Of a stretch of DNA of 64,000 nucleotides, positions 45,013 through 53,575 are shown piece after piece (position 1 is the stretch's first letter; each line of letters opens with the position of its first letter). The notes under the pieces were generated by a model. That model made no database searches, was not told where the DNA came from, and saw only the letters and a program-made list of their open reading frames with translations. Source of the DNA: Polyangiaceae bacterium (GTDB lineage: Bacteria; Myxococcota_A; Polyangia; Polyangiales; Polyangiaceae); assembly GCA_009781005.1 (NCBI GenBank), contig WQYX01000001.1, forward strand, positions 62,001 through 126,000, in the 5' to 3' direction. Made by a program: the position numbers and the translations under genes.

Positions 45013-45642
45013 TCACGGCGACGGTGTTGACCCTGCGTCCACGGCGTTCGGTGCGTCGAGGCGCACGAGCGGTCTCCACTTTCTGATCGCGGTCCGCCCG
45101 ATGCCTTTGACGCGCATGAGATCTTCAATGCGTTGAAAGCGTCCGATGCGGCGCCGCAGAGCGACGATCGCGGCGGCACGCTTGGCTCCGACACCAGGCA
45201 ACCGCCGGAACTCGTCTTCGCCGGCCGTGTTCAGGACCACCGGATCTGCAGGTGTGGCTCGAGTTCGCGCTCCGCCAGCGTGCTCGACGGGGAGCGCCGT
45301 GCCCGCATCCAATTGCAACTCAGTTGCGATTTCAGTCTCGGAGGCGGGCGCCGCTGCGTCGTTTTCGGTGATCAGCGGCGTTTCAACGGGCGGTGGGTTG
45401 TCCGTCAGCCCGAGCGCAACACCTGAATCTCGATCCCCATTTGACGGAGCGTACGTCGTAGTGGCGGCCGAGCTGGCGATTGCCGATCGCCCGATCCACG
45501 CCAAAAGGACGAGTGCGGCACCAATGCCGATCGCACGGACAAGCAGCGGCGCGAACGTGGAGGAGCGATAGCGTGCGCTGAGGGCGCACATGGCAAGGAC
45601 GATCTTCGATTGACCAGACAGAATGACGGCGGGCGTGTTCAT
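45013..45642 (-). CDS. ComEA-like helix-hairpin-helix DNA-binding protein, membrane-anchored
   Basis: The product has 209 residues. One membrane helix (IGIGAALVLLAWIG) and a variable spacer are followed by a C-terminal HhH pair, VVLNTAGEDEFRRLPGVGAK and LMRVKGIGRTAIRKWRPL, as in ComEA, the DNA receptor of natural transformation. No other com genes are here, so a different DNA-binding role is possible. I chose the ATG at 45642; the frame is open upstream but lacks coding sense. Confidence 0.78.
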   Translation of the reverse strand: MNTPAVILSGQSKIVLAMCALSARYRSSTFAPLLVRAIGIGAALVLLAWIGRSAIASSAATTTYAPSNGDRDSGVALGLTDNPPPVETPLITENDAAAPASETEIATELQLDAGTALPVEHAGGARTRATPADPVVLNTAGEDEFRRLPGVGAKRAAAIVALRRRIGRFQRIEDLMRVKGIGRTAIRKWRPLVRLDAPNAVDAGSTPSP

Positions 45643-45869
45643 CGGGGATCCTTTGGTGGTTTGGACCGTGTGAGCGAGGCACACGAGCGCCGCAGCGAGT
45701 TGCGGGCCAACGCGAGTTCCAAGGATTTCCCGGCCGGTCGTGAGTTGTCCGCCTGTCGCGGACAGGTCTCCGACGGACTGCCGACATGTCCCACGCGTTT
45801 GTCGGTCGTTGCCGGCCCGTGCTAAAAACTCTGTTTCGGCATGAAGGCCTGAACCGCGGAGGATTGACC

Positions 45870-46994
45870 ATGTCCAAGCAACACGACGCCGAACAATTGC
45901 ATCTTGCGCGTGTCGAGCACGAGCTCGCGCCACTCGGAGAGGGTGCGCATGCGTCGGACATGGGACGGCGCGCGTTTCTTGGAACGGCGGCTGCGGCCAC
46001 CGCGACCCTCGCCGTGTCAGGAGCGTTTGCGGGATCGGCTCCGGCGGGAAAGAGCCTCGCTGCCGCGCCGCCGAAAGGCTTTTCGCCCATGTCGGCACCA
46101 GGCAAGATTGTCAAAGTGACGAAGGCCAATAGCCTCAAACCCAATGGCCTCTATCCGAAAGACGAAGATGCGAAGGCCATGCTCGAAAAGGCCCTCTGTG
46201 AATTCACGGGCAAGAGCGATATGCCAACTGCCATTGCGCAATTCCTTCACAAGGACGATATCGTTTGCGTGAAGGTCAACGGAATTGCCAAGCAGAATAT
46301 GAGCAACAACAAAGAGCTCGTATTGCCGTTTCTCGAGGCCATGATTCAATCGGGCGTAAAGCCAGAGAACATTACCGTGCTCGAGCAGTATGGTGATTAT
46401 ATGGCGGGCACGCGCATCACGGCGAGCAACGTCCCGAAGGGCGTCAATCTTGCGATTCACAACAATGGCAATGCCACCATGGAAGATCGGCTTATTCCCG
46501 GAACCGGGGTAAGAACGAAATTCGTCAAATACCTCACGGACGCCACGGCAGTCGTGAACTTCGCGCTCATCAAAGATCACTCGATTTGCGGTTACACCGG
46601 GCAGCTCAAAAACATGACGCACGGCTGCACCATCAACCCAAGTGACTTCCATGCGCATCACGCGAGCCCCCAGATTGCGCAGCTCTTCGCGCAGGACGTG
46701 ATCAGAAGCCGTATGCGCCTGTGCATCGCCGACGCCTTCAAAGTCATGTTCGATGGCGGTCCGCTTTGGAAGCGTCCGGAGGCCGTCAAACCGTTCGAGT
46801 CCATCTACGTCTCGACCGATCCTGTGGCGATGGATGTCGTCGGTTGGGACGTCGTCGAAAAATTCCGCGCCGACCACAAGATGAAGTCCCTCACGGAATC
46901 AGGGCGTGAGCCGGCGTACATCAAGGCCGCCGCCGATCTCGGTCTCGGCGTCTTTGATCGCGCGCAAATCAAGGTCAAAGAGATCGTCATTTAG
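45870..46994 (+). CDS. DUF362-domain protein with twin-arginine-like signal
   Basis: The product has 374 residues. GRRAFLGTAAAATATLAVSG near residue 32 looks like a Tat signal, so the protein is probably exported in folded form. The rest (VCVKVNGIAKQNMSNNKE, ALIKDHSICGYTGQLKNMTHG, DPVAMDVVGWDVV) matches DUF362 proteins, some of which bind Fe-S clusters; I see no ferredoxin-type CxxCxxC motif here. GGAGG stands eight bases before the ATG at 45870. Function unknown. Confidence 0.85.
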   Translation: MSKQHDAEQLHLARVEHELAPLGEGAHASDMGRRAFLGTAAAATATLAVSGAFAGSAPAGKSLAAAPPKGFSPMSAPGKIVKVTKANSLKPNGLYPKDEDAKAMLEKALCEFTGKSDMPTAIAQFLHKDDIVCVKVNGIAKQNMSNNKELVLPFLEAMIQSGVKPENITVLEQYGDYMAGTRITASNVPKGVNLAIHNNGNATMEDRLIPGTGVRTKFVKYLTDATAVVNFALIKDHSICGYTGQLKNMTHGCTINPSDFHAHHASPQIAQLFAQDVIRSRMRLCIADAFKVMFDGGPLWKRPEAVKPFESIYVSTDPVAMDVVGWDVVEKFRADHKMKSLTESGREPAYIKAAADLGLGVFDRAQIKVKEIVI

Positions 46995-47051
46995 GGCGTG
47001 TCCCTGGATTCCGGACCGAGGCAGCGAGAGCGCGTTTTACGTGGAGCCTCT

Positions 47052-47140
47052 CGTTGACATTGACGTGGTCGTTCGACGGCGACGGCGACGTGAACGAAAC
47101 AACCGGTTCGTCGCCGTCGCCGTTCACGTCAAAGTCAACG
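47052..47140. repeat. Long inverted repeat, unrelated to families A-E
   Basis: A left arm starting CGTTGACATTGACGTG and ending GGCGACGGCGACG (47052-47090) and a right arm that, on the other strand, starts CGTTGACTTTGACGTG and ends GGCGACGGCGACG (47109-47140) can pair, with a bulge of several bases in the left arm. The gap of 306 bases between the DUF362 gene and the next gene holds nothing else I recognise. Confidence 0.7.
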
Positions 47141-47300
47141 ATCACGCTGACGAGTTGCCGCTGTGGTCTCTATCGCCCACATCTTTCGTTCCGTATCGGG
47201 CAGCGCAAACGGGGCATCGCGTCGCAAATGTTCGGAGGTTCGATCGCTCGGCGCGATCTGGCATCTTGCCGCGAGCGAGCATTCGTAGCATTCGCTTGTC

Positions 47301-48269
47301 GTGGATTCCAAAGATCTCCACGTGGCGGAAGCGAGCGGGCTCGCGGTGGACGCTCCACCAAGCGGACCGCGTGACGCCGTAGAGGAGCGCACGACCGCTA
47401 TCGATCTCGAGGACGTTCGCAAAGGCGGCGATGTCGTGATCGATCAAGCGTGCCTTGTCGTCATCTACGGTCCGGAGCTTGGCAGGCGAGCCACGCTCGT
47501 GAAGAGCATCTTCGAAATCGGACGATCTTCGCGCGCCGATCTTTTGATCGATCAAGAGAGCGTCAGCCGTCATCATGCACAGATCTTCTGGGACGGGCTG
47601 CGCCACACCCTCATTGATTTAGGCTCGACGAACGGCACGTTCATCAACGACCAGAGTGTGACGGAGCGCGTGCTTGCGGATGGTGATCAAATCAAGATCG
47701 GACAATCCATTCTCAAGTACATGGCCGGCGACAACGTCGAAGCTGCCTACCACGAAGTCATCTACCGCCTCATGACGACGGATACGCTCACGCAAACGTA
47801 CAATCGCCGCTACTTCAACGAGGCGCTCGATCGTGAGTATCACAGATCCCTTCGCTACCAGTGCGCGTTGTCACTCGTGATTTTCGACATCGATCACTTC
47901 AAGGACATCAACGATACCTACGGGCACGTTGCGGGGGACAACGTGCTTCGGCAGCTCGCGCTCGTCGTCAAGCCCCGCCTGCGAAGCCAGGACATTTTTG
48001 CGCGCGTGGGCGGAGAAGAATTCGCCGTCATGCTGCCCGAGGTCGAACTCGCCGGTGCGCGCATCGCGGCCGACAAGGTTCGTAAGCTCGTCGAGACCGC
48101 ACGCTTTTCCATCGATGACCCGAATGATCAAAAGGAGATCGGCTGTACGGTCAGCGCGGGCGTTGCCTCGTTCGACGAGCATATGGCATCTCCAACCATG
48201 CTCTACGAAAAGGCCGACGCAGCACTCTACATCGCAAAGAATCTCGGTCGTAACCGCATCTCCGGCTGA
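47301..48269 (+). CDS. FHA-GGDEF protein, probable diguanylate cyclase
   Basis: The product has 322 residues. An FHA domain lies at about residues 65-135 (IFEIGRSSRADLLI, VSRHHAQI, LGSTNGTFIND) and a GGDEF domain follows (DTLTQTYNRRYFNEAL, SLVIFDIDHFKDIND, RVGGEEFAVMLP). The variant GGEEF is active in known cyclases. It would make cyclic di-GMP in response to a phosphothreonine partner, linking kinase and c-di-GMP signalling. The start is a GTG. The final A of TGA is the first base of palindromic element D3. Confidence 0.92.
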   Translation: MDSKDLHVAEASGLAVDAPPSGPRDAVEERTTAIDLEDVRKGGDVVIDQACLVVIYGPELGRRATLVKSIFEIGRSSRADLLIDQESVSRHHAQIFWDGLRHTLIDLGSTNGTFINDQSVTERVLADGDQIKIGQSILKYMAGDNVEAAYHEVIYRLMTTDTLTQTYNRRYFNEALDREYHRSLRYQCALSLVIFDIDHFKDINDTYGHVAGDNVLRQLALVVKPRLRSQDIFARVGGEEFAVMLPEVELAGARIAADKVRKLVETARFSIDDPNDQKEIGCTVSAGVASFDEHMASPTMLYEKADAALYIAKNLGRNRISG

Positions 48270-48454
48270 CCGCTCTCGCTTTGGCGCGATCTCTTCGTTG
48301 GGCCTGCGCTGCGGTCCTCAAAGCCATACAAGGCTGTTCACTTCGCTTCGCTCCGTCGCTCTCACTGCACTCCGTCCACTTCGTGGACTCCGTGCAGTTC
48401 GAGTCCGGTCGCATCCCACGCTCCGCCTCGACCTCGCGCCAAATCGAGAGCGGT
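48269..48454. repeat. Palindromic element D3 (family D)
   Basis: 186 bp bounded by ACCGCTCTCGCTTTGGCGCG and, on the other strand, ACCGCTCTCGATTTGGCGCG. The core is inverted relative to D2 and D4 (TCTTCGTTGGGCCTGCGCTG) and has about 65 extra bases in the middle holding several TCC/GGA hairpins. It starts at the stop codon of the FHA-GGDEF gene. Confidence 0.9.
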
Positions 48455-48573
48455 CTACCACTCACTCCCGGGCTCAATGCATGTATGTTGCACGCGTCAT
48501 CAGCGCGGACATATAGCCTGCGACCGCGGGTATGCTGCTTGCGACACGTGCCCGTGGGTGAGGAGGCACTGCC

Positions 48574-49257
48574 ATGAACAGGAACATGCACTGGTTGACG
48601 ACGGCTCTCGACGGGTTTCTTGGGTTTCTCCCGAACCTCGTCGCAGGTTTATTCATTTTGCTGCTCGGGTACGTCATCTCGCGTGTTCTTTCGCGCGTGA
48701 CGCATTCGATTCTGCATCGCCTCGGGTTCGATCGCCTCATGACGAAGCTCGGCATCGTCAGTCGTAAAGAGTCCGATGTCGCGTCGCATTGGGCTGGCAC
48801 TGCCGTGTTCGTGGTTGCCATGCTTGCCACGGTGATGCAGGTGGCGCGCACATGGAACATGTCGTTCGTGGCCGCCGGCTTCGCGCGGCTCATCGAGTAC
48901 GCGCCGCACGTGCTTGGAGCGATCGTCATCTTCGGCGCGTCGGTGATCTTGGGCAACTGGGTCCGCGACCGACTGCTTCGCACACCAATCATGAACGAAG
49001 GCGATACGCGCGACGGCCAGATGCATCTCGTCCCGCCCGGGGCACGCGGTGTCATCATTGCCATCGGTGCTTTCATGGCGCTTCGCGAGCTGCAGATTGC
49101 GCCCGAGATCGTGAACACCGCGTTCTCGCTCACACTCGGCGCCATTGCACTCGCCGCGGCACTCGCGTTCGGGCTCGGCGGTCGCGACGTGGCCGCGCGC
49201 CTCGCGCAGTCCTGGTACGACAAGCGTCGCGGAGGTCCGTCTCTCGGCGCTACGTAA
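48574..49257 (+). CDS. Membrane protein with CmpX/MscS-type transmembrane helices
   Basis: The product has 227 residues and four or five hydrophobic segments. FLGFLPNLVAGLFILLLGYV and LALAAALAFGLGGRDVAARL (near the C-terminus) are the paired conserved TM_helix motifs of the mechanosensitive-channel-like CmpX group. There is no MscS beta-domain, so gating is uncertain; it probably lies in the inner membrane and helps with osmotic or ionic control. The ATG has GAGGAGG-like sequence upstream. Confidence 0.82.
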   Translation: MNRNMHWLTTALDGFLGFLPNLVAGLFILLLGYVISRVLSRVTHSILHRLGFDRLMTKLGIVSRKESDVASHWAGTAVFVVAMLATVMQVARTWNMSFVAAGFARLIEYAPHVLGAIVIFGASVILGNWVRDRLLRTPIMNEGDTRDGQMHLVPPGARGVIIAIGAFMALRELQIAPEIVNTAFSLTLGAIALAAALAFGLGGRDVAARLAQSWYDKRRGGPSLGAT

Positions 49258-49282
49258 CGCGTTCGAGTCGAGTAGCGAGCGA

Positions 49283-50335
49283 TCACCGGCAGGCGCCGCA
49301 CTCGGGGAGCGGCGCGCCGGGCTTGAGCTGCGCGATCCAGAGGCGAAGATTCTCTCGCTCGTCGAAGGTGAGCGCTTGCTGCCCGTAGCCTGTTACGTCA
49401 ACGGAGGGGTACGGCATCTGCGCGCCGAGCACGGCGTTGTCGAGCGCAGCTCGATCGGCGTCGCTCGTCATTGGCGACACCGGCACGAGCGGGACGAAGG
49501 GCGGAGGCGAGGGTTCTTGCGCCTGCGCCGCACATGTGACGTTCGGCGCAGGCAGCGGCTGCTCTGGGATTTTCGCGAGCGCCACCTTGTAGAGGAGCCA
49601 ACTGTTCCCCGGATTTCCTGGATCGATGAGGGGCATGTCGATGCCGAACACCGACCCGGCGGTCCGCGGGGTTCCCGCGACTGCGCCCGTGTTTGCTCCT
49701 TGCGCAACGCGGCTGATTGCCGTGTTCGCGAGGCCGCTCGACGTCGTAAGCACGAGGCCAGCGGCGGCTTGATTTCCGTCGCCGTGGCAGAGCGCCGAGC
49801 TGCACTTGTCGATGAAGATCGGCGTCACGTCACGACACAGATCGAGCGTTGGCTCTCCGGTTCCAACGCCGTTCGGTTCACCCACTGTGAAGGCGATCTC
49901 GAGCGTCTGATTTGGCGAGAGCGTTGCGCGATCGATCGCGCGAACACCGCCGAGATCGGAGTCGTCCTCGGGGATCCCAAGAAACAATTTGTATGTCAGA
50001 TTCTTGGTGAGCCACGGCCGTCCGGCGATCTGGCGTGCGAGCGTCACCGTGCGCGCCACCGGATCGTAGGAGACAGTTGGGAGCAAGCCAGACGTAACAT
50101 TTTGGTTGCTCGCGTCCGTAAGGCTGAACGACTGCCGAGTCACGGTCGACGGCAGGAGGTAGCGATCGAATGCGACGGTGATGACGCCGTCTTCCGGCAT
50201 CGGTCGATCGGGGCCCACGCTCACACCCGTGATGAAGATCGGCGGACCGACAACGCTCTCGTTGTGCGGATGCCCGCCGTCACACGCCGCTACGATCATC
50301 GCCACGACGAGCGACGCGCCGCCGCGTGAGGACAC
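49283..50335 (-). CDS. Lipoprotein with Big_5-like domain and CX4CH motif
   Basis: The product has 350 residues. A lipobox (VAAC, Cys18) follows a short signal. Residues about 35-150 match the bacterial Ig-like Big_5/SwmB type (GVSVGPDRPMPEDGVITVAF). The C-terminal half holds KCSSALCHGDG, where Cys-x4-Cys-His may bind haem in an unusual spacing, in a setting like di-/monohaem cytochromes with the region DMPLIDPGNPGNSWLLYK. The GTG start shares one base with the TAG of the upstream gene (TAGTG), so the two are coupled. It follows the multihaem cytochrome and outer-membrane barrel genes. Confidence 0.72.
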   Translation of the reverse strand: MSSRGGASLVVAMIVAACDGGHPHNESVVGPPIFITGVSVGPDRPMPEDGVITVAFDRYLLPSTVTRQSFSLTDASNQNVTSGLLPTVSYDPVARTVTLARQIAGRPWLTKNLTYKLFLGIPEDDSDLGGVRAIDRATLSPNQTLEIAFTVGEPNGVGTGEPTLDLCRDVTPIFIDKCSSALCHGDGNQAAAGLVLTTSSGLANTAISRVAQGANTGAVAGTPRTAGSVFGIDMPLIDPGNPGNSWLLYKVALAKIPEQPLPAPNVTCAAQAQEPSPPPFVPLVPVSPMTSDADRAALDNAVLGAQMPYPSVDVTGYGQQALTFDERENLRLWIAQLKPGAPLPECGACR

Positions 50336-50589
50336 TAGGAGTCGGAGTACATCGTGAGCTGCTCGCGAACCACCTGTTCGGTGACGCCGGTGCGGATGTG
50401 CTCCTTCAATACGTCAGCGAGGGTGATGAGCAGATCATCGACGCCCTTGTCCTCGATCAGTTTCTGAAGGAGTGCTTTTGCCTCGCGGCTCTCGTCTCCC
50501 CGCAGGAATTGGCGCACGGTGTCGAGCGAGATCTCGCCCTGGAAATCCAGGTACATGTTCTCCAGGAGATACCGTACAAGCTCTTTCAC
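50335..50589 (-). CDS. Uncharacterised 84-residue helical protein
   Basis: A small, wholly alpha-helical acidic protein (MKELVRYLLENMYLDFQGEI...) with no family I recognise and no signal peptide. AGGAGG stands upstream of the GTG start. Its stop shares a base with the GTG of the lipoprotein gene, showing one operon. It lies between the cytochrome and the lipoprotein, so it may be a cytoplasmic regulator or chaperone. Confidence 0.7.
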   Translation of the reverse strand: MKELVRYLLENMYLDFQGEISLDTVRQFLRGDESREAKALLQKLIEDKGVDDLLITLADVLKEHIRTGVTEQVVREQLTMYSDS

Positions 50590-50753
50590 CGAGAGCCTCC
50601 TTCTCGTGCTTTGACGCCGGGGCGGTGGGAAAATCCCACGATGAACTGCAAATGAGAAACGAACTGACCGTATAGCTTCCGGCGGCCTCGGGAGGCAACC
50701 CCGAATCGGGCTTGGTGGCGCGATTTGCCGAGTTTACGCGCTGATTTTTTGGA

Positions 50754-51995
50754 TCACCGGCACCTTGCAAGGACCGACGCCGACATCTCGTGACACACGA
50801 AGCAAGGCCGCGGGTTACGTCGCATCTGCGTCGCGCAATGGCTCGCGAAGTTCCCCAGGTGCGGATTGTAGCCGCCGCCGATCCCCTGGCCGCCGTGACA
50901 CGCGACGCAGTCACGTTCGATGTGGCAGCTCACGCACGCGTTGAGATTGCGCATGGCCTCGAACGAGTGATGTCCCGGTCTGCGCGGTGGATCACTCCAC
51001 ACCGATTTTGGCGGATGGAAACGACCTGGCTCGCGCACGCCGCTCGGGCCGCTCATCGACACGCCGAGCCGCTGGTGACACGGCAGGCAGAAGCTTTGCT
51101 CGCGGTGGCAGCTCGTGCACTTCTGCGTCGCGAGCCGCGCTTCGACCGGATGCATCGCGAGGTAGTCGCTCGGGTGGATGTTGCGCGGGCGCACGCGCCC
51201 GTCATGGCACCCTGCGCAGTACTCTTCTTTGTGGCAGTTCGCGCAGAACTCGGAGTCGTTGGCCGCAACCTGCTTGTGCCGCTGAAGAAAGTCCGGCGTG
51301 TGCTCCGCGTCGTGCAGACCTCGCTCCGGAAGGAGCACGCCGCTCGGAAAGACCGTGCGGAGGCGGCCGCCTTCGTTGGTGCCTCCCTTGATGTGGCACG
51401 TCTCGCACGCGCCCTTGGCATCACCGCTGGCGGGTGACTCCGGCTGCTGGTGACATCGCAGGCACGCGCGCATGCGAGGAAGATCGTCGCGCGTCGCAAG
51501 CTCGCTCTCCTGGACGTCGCCATGACACTGCGCGCAGCCAATGTTGCGTGCTCCGTGCTTTGCGTGGCTGAAGATCACGTTCGGCCGCGGTATTTCCAGT
51601 TTCGCGACCCGGTTGCCGTCGCCCTCTCGATATCCAACGTGGCAATGGTTGCACTTTCCCATCTTCTCGTCGTCGCCGGGCTGGACGTGATGGAGATCGA
51701 GATGGTTGGTGCCATGGCATGAATCACACGTCGTGCCTTGCGGCGTGAGGATCTCGCCGGAGGTTTGACTCGTGAGCGCATTTGGATGGCACGTCTTGCA
51801 TTCGAGCTTTTGGTCTTTGACGTGGGACTTGTGGTTGAAGCGGATCGTGATGTTTTGCGGCGGGAAGATGGCTTTGCTCGGGCCGCCGTTGTCGGCGTCG
51901 GATCTTGCGAACGCTGGCGCCTGTACGAACGCAAGGAGCGCCGCGACCACGAGGACACCAAGCAAGAACCAAAAAGCTGGCGCCAACGGTGGCAC
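50754..51995 (-). CDS. Thirteen-haem c-type cytochrome
   Basis: I count thirteen CxxCH motifs (CKTCH, CDSCH, CNHCH, CAQCH, CLRCH, CETCH, CANCH, CAGCH, CTSCH, CLPCH, CVSCH, CVACH, CFVCH) in about 410 residues, with many extra His for axial ligands. A hydrophobic N-terminal segment (FWFLLGVLVVAALLAFVQA) exports it. It probably carries electrons in the periplasm or through the outer membrane. The start is ambiguous: GTG at 51995 opens at the signal segment, while ATG at 52115 would add 40 residues encoded entirely by palindromic element D4. Most likely the GTG or a nearby TTG is used. Confidence 0.85.
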   Translation of the reverse strand: MPPLAPAFWFLLGVLVVAALLAFVQAPAFARSDADNGGPSKAIFPPQNITIRFNHKSHVKDQKLECKTCHPNALTSQTSGEILTPQGTTCDSCHGTNHLDLHHVQPGDDEKMGKCNHCHVGYREGDGNRVAKLEIPRPNVIFSHAKHGARNIGCAQCHGDVQESELATRDDLPRMRACLRCHQQPESPASGDAKGACETCHIKGGTNEGGRLRTVFPSGVLLPERGLHDAEHTPDFLQRHKQVAANDSEFCANCHKEEYCAGCHDGRVRPRNIHPSDYLAMHPVEARLATQKCTSCHREQSFCLPCHQRLGVSMSGPSGVREPGRFHPPKSVWSDPPRRPGHHSFEAMRNLNACVSCHIERDCVACHGGQGIGGGYNPHLGNFASHCATQMRRNPRPCFVCHEMSASVLARCR

Positions 51996-52112
51996 CGCAA
52001 ACGATTTGGTGCGAGGTCGAGGCGGGGCCGAGCAGCGGACCGGAACAGCCTTTTGGCTTTGAGGACCGCAGCGCAGGCACCAACGAAGAGATCGCGCCAA
52101 AGCGGAAGCGGT
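51994..52112. repeat. Palindromic element D4 (family D), at a gene junction
   Basis: 119 bp bounded by ACCGCAAACGATTTGGTGCG and, on the other strand, ACCGCTTCCGCTTTGGCGCG. The centre is AGCCTTTTGGCT. It fills the whole junction between the outer-membrane barrel gene (whose stop codon contains its first base, read on the - strand) and the cytochrome gene. Confidence 0.92.
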
Positions 52113-53575
52113 CATTTGGTGACCGCCAGGTTGAGCCAAAACATCAGGCGGAAGCGCTGCCCCGACAGCCGGTTGATGTCGTGCTCGAATTCCGCGAGCG
52201 CGAGCGATCTCGGCATAAGCTTGTATCCTGCACCAATCACGTACTGAGCAGAGACGGCGCTGCGACTCGTGCGGTCGGCGTCGTTCCACTGCCAGACGCC
52301 CGCACGCCCTTGCAGCACGTAACGCGTTTCGAGCACGCGCTCGCCGTAGACGTCCATGCCGATGCGATCGCTCGACATCGCGAAGTCGCCCGCGCCGCGC
52401 GCGCCGAACTGCCCTTCGCCCCATCGGTAGCGCACCGAGACGTCGCCGCCGCCCATGGGTTCGAACTCACTGTCTTCGGCGGCGGTTTGGACCATGAAGA
52501 CGCGTCCGCGCAGGCCTCCGGCGATGCTCAACTTTTCGGTTGCGTCCCAATTCGCGCGCACGGACAGATCGTTCATGGGGGAAGGCATGAAGAAATTCCA
52601 GATCGAGTCGGCGTCGAACGTGGGCACGTAGTAGTCGTAGTCGGCGCTCACCGTGACGCGTTTGGAGACGTAGGCGTCGACCGACGCGAAGAGGGTCGAC
52701 ATGCGTGCAATATACATGTCGTAAGCAAGCCCCGCTTTGGCTCCGCCAACGTTGGCGAGCGTTGCATCCATCGCGAAGCCCACGCGCTCCTGCGAGACGC
52801 GCCAGCCATCGTACGTGGTCGACGTGCCGGGACTGCTCGCAAATGCCGCGACGTTCGAACTGCCTGTATTTTCCACGCGTCGGTAGGTGAGCCGCCCGTG
52901 CAGCCAAGACAAGCCCGTCGTCTCGATGGCAAAGCCATAGGCGGGAGCCACGTCGTTCTGCTGAAACGACGTCCACGAGCCCGTGTCGTAGCCTGTTCGA
53001 TCCCCGCGCCAGATGCCGTCGCGCTCGTAGCGCGGCAAAGACAGCGGCATGCCCCCACGTTGCTCCATGCCTCCGTAGATCTCGGTTGCGAAGTAGTACG
53101 GCGTCGTGATCTTCACGAGGCCGCCGTCGAACGACCACCAGCCGAGCGCATCGGTCACGTACTGGCGGCCGATGCGGAAGCCGAGCCACCCGCCGAGAAA
53201 ACGACGGCCTTCGACATAGCCGTACATGAGATCCACGGGTCCGCGATCGAAGCCGGGGACGAGGCGGCCGAAGTTCGACACCTGCGTTTCCGCGCTGTCG
53301 CCGCCGTAGTCCGCGTCGTAGCGAAGGCGAGCGCGAAACGACAGCTCCGGCCCTTTGCCGTCCTTTGGTCGGTCGATCAGATCGTAGACCGCAACGCCGA
53401 GCGTCGTCGTCAGGCGCCGGCGCGTGATGACGGTTTCGCCCGATGGGCTGCGCATCTCGTAAAACTGCGCCGCCGAGTCGACAGTGAGTTCGGAGTCGGC
53501 AGCGCGGGCGATCCCGGCGTCCGCGAGTGTCGGCGGCGTAAGCAGAAGAGCGGCGACGGCGTGACGTGCGGACAT
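52112..53575 (-). CDS. Outer-membrane beta-barrel protein (porin-cytochrome partner)
   Basis: The product has 487 residues. A signal peptide (LLTPPTLADAGIARA) is followed by alternating beta-strands rich in Tyr and Gly, such as RGPVDLMYGYVEGRRFLGGW, AGLAYDMYIARMSTLFASV and SARYVIGAGYKLMPR-like text, and it ends in RLMFWLNLAVTK with an aromatic near the C-terminus. This is a large barrel of about 20-plus strands. Next to a 13-haem cytochrome it fits the barrel of a porin-cytochrome conduit (as MtrB or PioB), though I see no close match to either by eye. First gene of the operon. Confidence 0.8.
   Translation of the reverse strand: MSARHAVAALLLTPPTLADAGIARAADSELTVDSAAQFYEMRSPSGETVITRRRLTTTLGVAVYDLIDRPKDGKGPELSFRARLRYDADYGGDSAETQVSNFGRLVPGFDRGPVDLMYGYVEGRRFLGGWLGFRIGRQYVTDALGWWSFDGGLVKITTPYYFATEIYGGMEQRGGMPLSLPRYERDGIWRGDRTGYDTGSWTSFQQNDVAPAYGFAIETTGLSWLHGRLTYRRVENTGSSNVAAFASSPGTSTTYDGWRVSQERVGFAMDATLANVGGAKAGLAYDMYIARMSTLFASVDAYVSKRVTVSADYDYYVPTFDADSIWNFFMPSPMNDLSVRANWDATEKLSIAGGLRGRVFMVQTAAEDSEFEPMGGGDVSVRYRWGEGQFGARGAGDFAMSSDRIGMDVYGERVLETRYVLQGRAGVWQWNDADRTSRSAVSAQYVIGAGYKLMPRSLALAEFEHDINRLSGQRFRLMFWLNLAVTK

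Noticed and set aside
43586-45079. Upstream extension of the antitoxin frame
   Set aside because: It is antisense to murA and gives non-protein-like His/Arg-rich sequence; the CcdA-like domain starts at 43585.
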